Source: Promethearchaeota archaeon
Lineage (GTDB): Archaea; Asgardarchaeota; Lokiarchaeia; Sigyniarchaeales; SOKP01
Direction of reading: 5' to 3'
Length of the DNA stretch: 41,575 nt
Assembly (NCBI GenBank): GCA_019894955.1
Contig: JAGXNQ010000005.1
Location: 1-41,575, forward strand
Positions 16,093 to 23,191 of this stretch are shown one piece after another. Within the stretch, counting starts at the first letter, position 1. Every line of letters starts with the position of its first letter. The notes beneath the pieces were generated by a model that saw only the letters and a list, made by a program, of their open reading frames with translations, was not told the DNA's origin and did no database searches. Position numbers and translations under genes: made by a program.

Positions 16093-16104
16093 TAAAGTTA
16101 ACTT

Positions 16105-16226
16105 GCAGGGATAGCCAAGCGGTCAACGGCGGTGGACAAATAAAAGAATAAAATCTTGCCAGTCTTTTAACCACACTCAAGATCCATTGACATAGGTCTA
16201 CAGGGGTTCAAATCCCCTTCCCTGCA
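16105..16226 (+). tRNA. trnL-CAA: tRNA-Leu(CAA) with an anticodon-loop intron
   Basis: Class II tRNA. Acceptor GCAGGGA pairs with TCCCTGC, discriminator A; D-stem GCC/GGC; variable arm with GAC/GTC; T-arm with loop TTCAAAT. Removing 16138-16176 joins GTGGAC to TCAAGATCCAT, forming stem GTGGA/TCCAT and loop CTCAAGA with anticodon CAA at 16178-16180. Mature length 83 nt. Confidence 0.93.
16138..16176 (+). other. 39-nt tRNA-Leu(CAA) intron (position 32/33)
   Basis: Exon GTGG (16132-16135 region) pairs with intron CCAC (16171-16174); bulges ACA and ACT; inner helix TAAAAG/CTTTTA set back by a small internal loop. Cutting after the second bulge base gives a 7-nt anticodon loop. The 32/33 site is non-canonical. 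Confidence 0.75.
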
Positions 16227-16265
16227 TCTTATCAATAGGATTTTTCACGTAGTAAATTTATTTAA

Positions 16266-16622
16266 TTATTTGGGTAATATAGATATCATTTCATTAAGAC
16301 AACTCATAATAGGTTTAATGAAATTTTCTTCAACCATTTCAGTTTTAAGAAATGATAACAATAAAACTGGAGTGTTTAGTAAATTTGCCATACGTTCAAC
16401 TATCAATTTATTCGCAATTTTATTTTTAATTCCAAATAGTGTATAGGAAGATGACGAAGTTTTAACTCCTTCGATAAGAGAAGGGTTGCTTAAAGTAACA
16501 CTTCCAATACCCATTTCTTTTTGATCAGATAATAGTAATAGGTGACTCTTATGTAATCTAAAAAGAGAGAGATAAAAACACACGTCATTAATGAGTAAAT
16601 TTCTTTCTGATATCGGTTCCAT
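16266..16622 (-). CDS. Small protein resembling proteasome assembly chaperone 3
   Basis: 118 aa with no annotated family that I recognise with certainty. The order of elements follows eukaryotic PAC3/PSMG3 as I remember it: a strand SHLLLLSDQKEMGIGSVTLS (human has a strand of the form HILVLVTQFGKMGTLVSL), a variable loop, a long helix NKLIVERMANLLNTP, a strand VLLLSFL, then a C-terminal helix. A PAC2-family gene is encoded 4 kb away. The likeness is from memory and in a low-complexity fold, so it is a hypothesis. The start ATG is 21 nt downstream of the end of the aldolase gene on the same strand, suggesting co-transcription. Confidence 0.5.
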   Translation of the reverse strand: MEPISERNLLINDVCFYLSLFRLHKSHLLLLSDQKEMGIGSVTLSNPSLIEGVKTSSSSYTLFGIKNKIANKLIVERMANLLNTPVLLLSFLKTEMVEENFIKPIMSCLNEMISILPK

Positions 16623-16642
16623 TAATCATTAACTCCAAAATT

Positions 16643-17449
16643 TTATAGTCCTGATTCCTTTATTGCCTCATTCACATCATAATTTTTATGCACAATTAGA
16701 GATAGGGCTTTTACAACACTCGTGGGATTCTCCGCTTGAAAAACATTTCTCCCATATGCAACTCCTGCACCACCAACATCAATAGATTCTTTTGTAATTT
16801 CCAAAATACCCTTAATTCCCGTTTTTTCACCACCTGCTATAATTACTGGCACCATACAACCATCAACAACTTGTTTAAATGAATCTGGATCTCCCGGCCA
16901 ATTTGTTTTCACTAAATCCGCCCCTAATTCTGCTGCAACTCGAGCTACTATTTTCACTACTCCAACTTCATATTCATCTTTAATGTTTTGCCCCCGTGGA
17001 TACATCATTGCTATTAAAGGCATTCCATATTCTCGACATTCTCGAGAGACCCTTCCCAAAGTTTCTAACATTTCAGGATCAGATTTAGTTCCTATATTTA
17101 TGTGTAAAGAAACACCATCAGATCCAAATCTTACAGCCTCTAAAACCGTATTTATTAAAACCTTATAATTTGCATCAGGGCTTAAAGAAGTTGAACCGGA
17201 TAAATGAAGAATTAGTCCAATATCGGGTCCATATCCCCTGTGTGCATGGAGAGGGATTCCAACATGGCCTATAACAGCATTTGCCCCTCCTAAAGCAATT
17301 TTATTAACCATTTCTCCTATTTCACAATCTATCCCCTTAATTGGACCAACTGTTAATCCATGATCCATCGGAACAATTACAGTTTTATTCGTTTCTCTAT
17401 TAATAATTCTCTCCAACCGAATTTTCTTACCAATATATCCCGAAATAAT
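16643..17449 (-). CDS. DhnA-type class I aldolase / ADH synthase (AroA')
   Basis: TIM-barrel Schiff-base aldolase. Markers: KTVIVPMDHGLTVGPIKGI, HRGYGPDIGLILHLSGST, DGVSLHINIG, PLIAMMYPRG, the Schiff-base lysine in ADLVKTNWPGD, VIIAGGEKT and GGAGVAYGRNVFQ. The family contains fructose-bisphosphate aldolase class I and 2-amino-3,7-dideoxy-heptulosonate synthase of the alternative shikimate route; context does not decide. The only NTG start (TTG 17416) would cut off a conserved leader (IGKKIRLERIINRE) that is open in frame. An AAGGTG motif at 17455-17460 lies 5 nt before ATT at 17449, which I prefer as start. Confidence 0.88.
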   Translation of the reverse strand: MISGYIGKKIRLERIINRETNKTVIVPMDHGLTVGPIKGIDCEIGEMVNKIALGGANAVIGHVGIPLHAHRGYGPDIGLILHLSGSTSLSPDANYKVLINTVLEAVRFGSDGVSLHINIGTKSDPEMLETLGRVSRECREYGMPLIAMMYPRGQNIKDEYEVGVVKIVARVAAELGADLVKTNWPGDPDSFKQVVDGCMVPVIIAGGEKTGIKGILEITKESIDVGGAGVAYGRNVFQAENPTSVVKALSLIVHKNYDVNEAIKESGL

Positions 17450-17571
17450 ATTTTCACCTTTTCAGTATTGAATTTAAATTGATAATCTAAATATATAGTA
17501 TTTATCACCTTTTTAAATCTTTTAAACTCAATATAGGATTAAAATTAATATAAATTGTTTTTGAATTGGGT

Positions 17572-18000
17572 TTAGTCTAAATCTAATATCACATCAGAAA
17601 TTCTTTGTCTTCTGATGTCAAAATCATGATCGAGGTGAAGTGTAATACAGTGAATATCTTTCCTTTTTGGGTTTTTATGAACGAAACTAATAGGAACCAC
17701 GGGTAATTCTGATTCTTTAATAATATTTTTTGTAATTGGGACTGGAATGACTTCCATACATCTTTCACATTTAACTAACACTACTTTTATGTTTTTTTGC
17801 TCTAACTTTTTAATTTTACTTAATAAATCCGTCGATAATCCTGGAGAGTCAAGAGAAATCCTATCTTTCTTCTTAGGAGCTTCTGGAACTGCCGGAATAT
17901 TTAAATCTATGTTCTCTTTTTCTCTCTTGTCCTTTAAATCTTCTTTTATTTTTTCGGATTTCACATTCTTTATATCATTCATGATAGAAGATAGAAACAA
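17572..18000 (-). CDS. Uncharacterised protein with a CxxC site, partner of the roadblock protein
   Basis: 142 aa. The first 60 residues are charged and probably disordered (many K/E, then PAVPEAPKKK). Residues about 65-140 form a compact domain: VVLVKCERCMEVIPVPI with a single CxxC, then LPVVPISFVHKNPKRKDIHCITLHLDHDFDIRRQRISDVILDL with two conserved-looking histidines, an HC and a DHDFDIRR motif. The spacing suggests a zinc site built from CxxC plus later His/Cys. I do not recognise a named family. It lies 24 nt downstream of the roadblock gene on the same strand, so the two are probably one operon and functionally linked. Confidence 0.6.
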   Translation of the reverse strand: MFLSSIMNDIKNVKSEKIKEDLKDKREKENIDLNIPAVPEAPKKKDRISLDSPGLSTDLLSKIKKLEQKNIKVVLVKCERCMEVIPVPITKNIIKESELPVVPISFVHKNPKRKDIHCITLHLDHDFDIRRQRISDVILDLD

Positions 18001-18024
18001 TATTAGATATTTAAAATGAAAGAA

Positions 18025-18627
18025 CTAAACACCAAATATCTGTCTTAATTCAGCATATATTTTTGAGAGCTCAGAAATAATTTGGGCATTATTTTGTTGC
18101 ATGTAGTAATTAATATATCCCGAAAGACCCTCTCCATCCTTAATCCACTCTAAAAAGGATTGTATTTCTCCCTTCAATTGAGGATCAATATTGGGTGTTG
18201 AAGGTTGAACAGCTCCCGTGCTTCCTAGTTGTGCATTTGGATCTATATATGTTTGTTGTGAGGAATTCATATCTGATACACCTCTAGCTACATCCATCGT
18301 AGCACCCATAGGTTCACCATCGGGTTCTAAATATACGAGTAAATGATGTTCTTCATCTTTTGCCCCAATGATATGTCCTTCTCCTTTCAGTGAAGTAGCT
18401 ACCAATCTTTCAGATGTGCATTGAAGAATAGAATATTTAACACCAGAAATCATAATAAATTGGGCATTCATACCACTCCAACTAGATACAACCTTTCCCA
18501 CATCAGCACTTATATCCCAATTATCAGTTGAATATATTAAATTTCTTCCTTGAACAACTGCGGCAGCTATAATACTGGGATCTTTTTGTAATAAATTGGT
18601 AACAGCGGTTGCTGGATCTAAAGGCAT
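18025..18627 (-). CDS. Roadblock/LC7-like domain protein
   Basis: 200 aa. Residues 1-100 resemble a roadblock or longin fold: IIAAAVVQGRNLIYSTDNW, VGKVVSSWSG, a strand SILQCTSERLVATSLKGEG and HHLLVYLEPDG. A low-complexity linker rich in S, Q and P follows (about 112-150). The C-terminal helical region (IQSFLEWIKDGEGLSGYINYYM, then IISELSKIYAELRQIF) may dimerise or bind a partner. Roadblock proteins support small GTPases in eukaryotes and are expanded in Asgard archaea. It is encoded upstream of, and 24 nt from, the CxxC protein at 17572-18000. Confidence 0.68.
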   Translation of the reverse strand: MPLDPATAVTNLLQKDPSIIAAAVVQGRNLIYSTDNWDISADVGKVVSSWSGMNAQFIMISGVKYSILQCTSERLVATSLKGEGHIIGAKDEEHHLLVYLEPDGEPMGATMDVARGVSDMNSSQQTYIDPNAQLGSTGAVQPSTPNIDPQLKGEIQSFLEWIKDGEGLSGYINYYMQQNNAQIISELSKIYAELRQIFGV

Positions 18628-18743
18628 TTTATTTTTACTCGGTATTTGATTTATTTCTCTCTTTAAGAGGATATTTTGTTAATAATATCTATTATAAATA
18701 TAATTATAAATTTTATATTAAAATTTATGGAAAAGAACAACAC

Positions 18744-19196
18744 TCATTTTCCCTTCTTAAGATTTATTCGACCAAATTTGGGATTATATTTGGTTTCTTT
18801 TTCATCAACTGAATTGAAATTATTTTCAAATATATATTGATTCTCTAAGAATACTTTATGGTTATCATCATTTTTTTTCATTTGATTAATATGATCTTTC
18901 AAGTAATTTTCGTTTTCAAATAGTTTTCCACAAACCGGACAGCTTACTCTTGTGTTCTCTAAAAGGCCAATAGGTTTTTTAATAATAACTTGAAACTTAT
19001 CTAATCTTTGATTTTTTTTTTTTAGATTTTGCCGACAAAAATGCCTTATCAATTTTCCATAAGGAGGATACTCAAAAAATAATTTACTCCCATGGGTACA
19101 TTCCCAATATAATACATCAGCTTTACAACTGGGGCAAGATGTCTTAAATGAGCGGAGATAGCAGTGTTTTCCGTGACTTTTATAAAAATGTCGCAT
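18744..19196 (-). CDS. Zinc-finger protein with two Cys/His modules
   Basis: 150 aa. The N-terminal module CPSCKADVLYWECTHGS, with FFEYPPYGKLIRHFC after it, resembles a conserved archaeal zinc domain. The second module, CPVCGKLFENENYLKDHIN with a further His in DDNHKVF, is C2H2-like. The basic C-terminal tail (KFGRINLKKGK) suits nucleic-acid binding. It is divergent from TFB across about 180 nt. Possible roles are RNA or DNA binding; no exact function can be named. Confidence 0.65.
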   Translation of the reverse strand: MRHFYKSHGKHCYLRSFKTSCPSCKADVLYWECTHGSKLFFEYPPYGKLIRHFCRQNLKKKNQRLDKFQVIIKKPIGLLENTRVSCPVCGKLFENENYLKDHINQMKKNDDNHKVFLENQYIFENNFNSVDEKETKYNPKFGRINLKKGK

Positions 19197-19376
19197 TATA
19201 TGGATTGAAAATTTGATCCTATTAAAATTTTTTTATAATTTGTTTAGTTAATAAATTCTTATTGAAGAAAATTATTAACTGATAATTCTTAAAAACGCAA
19301 ATATTTAAATGTTCGATACTGATTATAGAAATTAAGGAATTGAAAAAGTTAAGGGTAGTTGTTTTTGGATCTGTCA

Positions 19377-20297
19377 ATGACGATAAATAATTCAAACTTA
19401 TGTCCAGAATGTGGAAATAAGAATTTAATCTCTGATGAGGCTCGTGGTGAGATAGCTTGTGTTGTATGTGGGTTAGTACTGGATCAAAGACTCATTGATT
19501 CGGGTCCAGAATGGAGAGCCTTTTCATCAGAAGAAGCATCTAAAAAAGTGAGGGTTGGAGCTCCAACTACTTTAACTATTCACGATAAGGGGCTCAGTAC
19601 TATGATTGGTTGGACAAATAAAGATGCGTTTGGAAAAAATATTAGCCCAAAGATGAAGGCAGAAGTGTACCGTCTGAGAAAATGGCATGTTAGAACTCGT
19701 ACAAATAAATCTCTTGATCGTAATTTAGCCTATGCCATGAATGAGTTAGATAGATTTTCATCTCAGTTAAATTTATCAAAGGAATTAAAAGAATCTGCTG
19801 CTCATATTTATCGTAAAATGGCTAATAAAAATTTAATCCGTGGAAGATCAATAGAGGCTATGCTAATTGCTTCAATATATCTCTCTTGTAAATTAAATAA
19901 GATTCCTAAAACCCTAGATGATTTTTTGGAATTTGCATTGGTAGATAGGAAAAAAATTGCTCGATGTTATAGGTTAATCATTCAGGAATTAAAGATCAAT
20001 ATTATTGTACCTTCTCCAACAACATTCATCCCAAGGTTTTGTGCTGAACTAAATCTTTCAGGGCGAACCCAGAATAGAGCTGCAGAATTATTGAAACTAG
20101 CAAAAAAATATCAGATCACTGCTGGTAAAGCACCTACTGGCCTAGCTGGTGCCGCATTATATGTGGCTGCTATGCAAGAAGGTGAACGGAGAACTCAAAA
20201 AGAAATCTCATTAGCAGCAGGTGTAACTGAAGCAACTATAAGAAATAGATATAAGGAGCTTGTAAATCATATGCAGGCAAATTTCAACGCACTTTAA
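19377..20297 (+). CDS. tfb: Transcription initiation factor IIB
   Basis: Recruits RNA polymerase to TBP-bound promoters. The N-terminal zinc ribbon CPECGNKNLISDEARGEIACVVC is followed by the B-reader/linker segment (GPEWRAFSSEE) and two cyclin-like repeats of about 90 residues, seen as ELKESAAHIYRKMANKNLIRG and LAGAALYVAAMQEGERRTQKE, each ending with a helix-turn-helix (second: EISLAAGVTEATIRNRYKEL). I chose ATG 19377 (306 aa) over a TTG six codons upstream because it starts directly before the ribbon. A TATA-like ATATTTAAAT lies near 19300. Its 3' end overlaps the convergent rpo12 gene by 14 nt. Confidence 0.96.
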   Translation: MTINNSNLCPECGNKNLISDEARGEIACVVCGLVLDQRLIDSGPEWRAFSSEEASKKVRVGAPTTLTIHDKGLSTMIGWTNKDAFGKNISPKMKAEVYRLRKWHVRTRTNKSLDRNLAYAMNELDRFSSQLNLSKELKESAAHIYRKMANKNLIRGRSIEAMLIASIYLSCKLNKIPKTLDDFLEFALVDRKKIARCYRLIIQELKINIIVPSPTTFIPRFCAELNLSGRTQNRAAELLKLAKKYQITAGKAPTGLAGAALYVAAMQEGERRTQKEISLAAGVTEATIRNRYKELVNHMQANFNAL

Positions 20298-20433
20298 TTC
20301 TTTTTATTACATCCGGACGTTTTTTATAAAGAATGCGAAAACCGCAATGAGAACATTTTATTCCTGGAAGAGCATTTAATTCTTGCTTGGAAACTTCCTT
20401 TCCGCATGCTTTTCTTGCACATACATAATTCAT
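20284..20433 (-). CDS. rpo12: RNA polymerase subunit Rpo12 (RpoP)
   Basis: 49-aa zinc-ribbon subunit of archaeal RNA polymerase (eukaryotic RPABC4 relative). The frame opens with ATG at 20433 and reads MNYVCARKACGKEV, then LPGIKCSHCGFRILYKKRPD, ending in IKRIKVR. The first module is C-x4-C and the second C-x2-C with the family's RILYKKRP signature. The gene is too short for many gene callers. It overlaps the 3' end of tfb, in convergent orientation, by 14 nt. Confidence 0.92.
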   Translation of the reverse strand: MNYVCARKACGKEVSKQELNALPGIKCSHCGFRILYKKRPDVIKRIKVR

Positions 20434-20508
20434 AATTGTTATAATAGACCATTAATATTAAATTTTTCGTATAAAATTTATTTAATAAATAGTCGGAATA
20501 GGCTAAAT

Positions 20509-21324
20509 CTAGATGTATAACGATTTTCTTTTATCTTCAGAGTCAATAAATTGAAAAGTATCAAGATCTTTTTCTAATTCATCTCTTTTATTTTGGAGAT
20601 TCTTAGTAATGTCATCAATGTTATCCAATGAATAATTCTTTTTAATTGGTAGTGTGAACGATTTCTTAATTAATTCTAATAGAGTAATTGAAGCTTTCAA
20701 ATCAGTAACATCTTCATTAATCATAGCAATATTATCTGTTTCAGCCAATAAAACTAATCCATCAATATTAAAACGTGCTTTAGCTAAAGTTGGAATTAAT
20801 CCATTTGCACCAATAATAACTCCTTTTTGTATTTTTTCACAATTATTTTCTGATAGAAATTTATCTAATAGAACACGATTCGTTGAACTAGCATAGATTT
20901 TAGGGATTTTTTGATTTAATTTCCTATTATTTAATGGATAAGCTCCTAACGCTATGATTAATTTTATATTATATTGGTTGATAATTTCAGCGAGGAAATT
21001 AGAGATTCGATATATCCCTTTTGGAGTTAAACTCTGAGCATCAGCAGTTATTAATAAAATATCTCGTATTTCTTCAGGATCTTTCCAGACTAATATTTCT
21101 GCTTTAGGAGCTGAAAGAATACTATCATCCACTATTGCTCCTGCTGGATAGTCATCAAAAATAAAATCCATAAAATTTTTAGCATCTAATTGCCCAATTA
21201 AGGAATCTAATGCAAATTTTCCAATATCTGCGATACCAGGCATTCCTAGTATGCTAATTGGATTTATTAAATCTTCTTTTGATAAATCAGCGTGTTTAAT
21301 AATTCTAATTCCAGATTCTGTCAA
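20509..21324 (-). CDS. PAC2-family protein (proteasome assembly chaperone 2-like)
   Basis: 271 aa. The PAC2 fold is indicated by ISILGMPGIADIGKFALDSLI, then IFDDYPAGAIVDD, IRDILLITADAQSLTPKGIYRIS, KLIIALGAYPLN, a GVIIGANGLIPTLAKARFNIDGLVLLAET segment and the acidic C-terminal tail. Archaeal PAC2 homologues (PbaA/PbaB-like) bind the proteasome or assist assembly. No proteasome subunit gene is in the window. The C-terminal 40 residues are helical and charged. Transcribed alone, divergent from the YkgJ-type gene. Confidence 0.88.
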   Translation of the reverse strand: MTESGIRIIKHADLSKEDLINPISILGMPGIADIGKFALDSLIGQLDAKNFMDFIFDDYPAGAIVDDSILSAPKAEILVWKDPEEIRDILLITADAQSLTPKGIYRISNFLAEIINQYNIKLIIALGAYPLNNRKLNQKIPKIYASSTNRVLLDKFLSENNCEKIQKGVIIGANGLIPTLAKARFNIDGLVLLAETDNIAMINEDVTDLKASITLLELIKKSFTLPIKKNYSLDNIDDITKNLQNKRDELEKDLDTFQFIDSEDKRKSLYI

Positions 21325-21506
21325 TTTTTTTTACCTATTATCAATACTTATGTTATAATAAATCATTGAAAAACTTCTTTTTAAAAATCGTGTGTTATCC
21401 TAATAGACACGTGATTTATCGTAAAAGTAATATATTCATATTATCACTACTTTAGATATATCATAATCTTTAGTTCTGTTTTATCATAAAAAAGAATAAA
21501 TATTTG

Positions 21507-22109
21507 ATGACGACTCTTAAATTTACATGCATGCAATGTGGGACATGTTGCTATGAAATTACTGAGCAACCAGGATCAAAACGAATCCCGTTATATCCAG
21601 AAGAAGTGATTAAATTAATTTCAATAGCTGAAGAACGGGGTTACAATTTTCAAGTTATCGAAGATCTCGTGTTTCCAGATATTAAAAATAAAAAAATACT
21701 AGTTGTAACTTATAGAATCTTATTGAATAATCAGAATGAAAGATGTCCATTTTATCAAACAGAATCTGGATGTTCAATTCATAATGAAAAGCCATTCGCG
21801 TGCCAAGCTTATCCTCTCTCTTTGACGCGTATTGATGCATTTAATTTTAAGATTTCAATTGATCCTCTCTGTAATTTTATTATTGATAACTATGATCAAT
21901 TATTAAATGTTGATCTAGAAACCTTAAAAATTATCTTTAAAGATGAATTCCCTAAAGCTGAAAAATTCTACAGAAAAAATAAGAGACTGCAATTAAAAAT
22001 TCGAGAATTAGAATATGAAGGGAAAATAGAGATTCCAAGAGAAGTACACATTAAAGATTTTAATAAATATCTGAACAAATGGGAACGAGAGGAAATAATT
22101 GTAAAATAA
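21507..22109 (+). CDS. YkgJ-type CxxCxxCC protein
   Basis: 200 aa. The N-terminal motif CMQCGTCCYE, a later CPFYQTESGCSIHNEKPFACQAYPL and a C in DPLCNF give the eight-cysteine pattern of the YkgJ family, thought to bind zinc or an Fe-S cluster; the biochemical role is unsettled. The C-terminal 50 residues are basic and helical. ATG 21507 follows directly after a TTG that could also initiate. It is followed after 14 nt by the ThiI-like gene, so a two-gene operon is likely. Confidence 0.88.
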   Translation: MTTLKFTCMQCGTCCYEITEQPGSKRIPLYPEEVIKLISIAEERGYNFQVIEDLVFPDIKNKKILVVTYRILLNNQNERCPFYQTESGCSIHNEKPFACQAYPLSLTRIDAFNFKISIDPLCNFIIDNYDQLLNVDLETLKIIFKDEFPKAEKFYRKNKRLQLKIRELEYEGKIEIPREVHIKDFNKYLNKWEREEIIVK

Positions 22110-22123
22110 ATTAGGAGATAATT

Positions 22124-22759
22124 ATGAAAAAGTTTATATCTTTATTTTCGGGGGGATTAGATAGTCCTGTGGCAGCATATTTAATTGCTAAAAATGGTTT
22201 TGAACCGATCTTTCTTTCATTTTTAACTTCAGATGATAACGTAAATTCCTTAAAATTAAAAATCATCCATATACTAAAAAAACTAAAAACTCAAATTGAT
22301 CATAAGATAAAAGTGTATTTTATTAACCACGATCCCAATCTAAGTTTTTTCCAACAAAACTGTGAAAGAAAATTGACGTGCATTTTATGTAAACGAATGA
22401 TGTTGCGTATTGCTGAGGCAATAGGTAAACGGGAGGGTACAAACTTAGTCGTTACTGGGGATATCCTTGGTGAACAAGCAAGTCAAACTCTTGATAATCT
22501 TATTGAATATAATGATTTAATGCGAAATTTCATTATCATTAGACCATTAATTGGATGGGATAAATTAGAAGTAATAGATCTAAACAAAAAACTAGGGTTA
22601 TACGAAATTACATCATTGAAATCTGCTTCTTGTCAATTTAATCCTATTTATCCCGAAACACATGCGAAAAAGCATGAAATTATTAAATCTGAACTTCTTT
22701 ATAATGTGTCAGAACTTGTTGAAAATTCATTGAATAGGGCTGAAATTTTAGAATTTTGA
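22124..22759 (+). CDS. ThiI-like PP-loop ATPase (stand-alone)
   Basis: 211 aa, only the ATP-pyrophosphatase domain. PP-loop FSGGLDSPVAAYL at about residues 8-20, TCILCKRMMLRIAEAIG near 87, VVTGDILGEQASQTLDNL near 110 and a C-terminal SCQFNPIYPETHAKKH, all as in the ThiI catalytic domain that forms 4-thiouridine at tRNA position 8. The N-terminal THUMP/ferredoxin-like tRNA-binding module and rhodanese domain of bacterial ThiI are absent. It may rely on a separate RNA-binding partner. SD-like AGGAGA precedes the ATG. Its 3' end overlaps the convergent SWIM gene by 12 nt. Confidence 0.88.
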   Translation: MKKFISLFSGGLDSPVAAYLIAKNGFEPIFLSFLTSDDNVNSLKLKIIHILKKLKTQIDHKIKVYFINHDPNLSFFQQNCERKLTCILCKRMMLRIAEAIGKREGTNLVVTGDILGEQASQTLDNLIEYNDLMRNFIIIRPLIGWDKLEVIDLNKKLGLYEITSLKSASCQFNPIYPETHAKKHEIIKSELLYNVSELVENSLNRAEILEF

Positions 22760-23149
22760 TTCTAGTTCTTTTATCATAATATAATATCTTTTATCTTCTA
22801 ATTCTTTAATATTATATTCTCCTAATGATTCACTGAGGATTTGAGCAATAATATGTTTACAATAGTTTCGTTTTCTGTTAATTACTACATTTTTATAAAA
22901 TTCTTGGCAGGAACAGTAAAGTTTTGGATACACTAAATGCTTATTCTTTTTTTCTCCTTTTACAATCCAAGATATTCTTTCAGAGGGTTTATATATATTC
23001 TTTATAACCCCCCTACTAAAGCTTTCTAATACTTTTTCAAAGTTAATAGCAAAATTTGTATTAATAAAATTGATGATTTCATCATCTATAATCCCTTTTT
23101 TTACGATTAGGGTTTGCATTTCAAATAATAAATCTTTTGACATTTGCAT
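22748..23149 (-). CDS. SWIM zinc-finger protein
   Basis: 133 aa. The SWIM motif C-x-C-x(n)-C-x-H is seen as YCSCQEFYKNVV with NYCKHIIAQIL following (about residues 80-113). The N-terminal 60 residues are helical. Such small archaeal SWIM proteins are predicted to bind nucleic acid or protein partners (Shu2/Sws1 family members act in recombination), but no partner is visible. The start ATG at 23149 faces the divergent glycosyltransferase gene across 42 nt with TATATA-rich sequence that could serve both. Confidence 0.85.
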   Translation of the reverse strand: MQMSKDLLFEMQTLIVKKGIIDDEIINFINTNFAINFEKVLESFSRGVIKNIYKPSERISWIVKGEKKNKHLVYPKLYCSCQEFYKNVVINRKRNYCKHIIAQILSESLGEYNIKELEDKRYYIMIKELESKF

Positions 23150-23191
23150 CTCATATATATATAATTATTATATATATTTAGGATCATAGAT

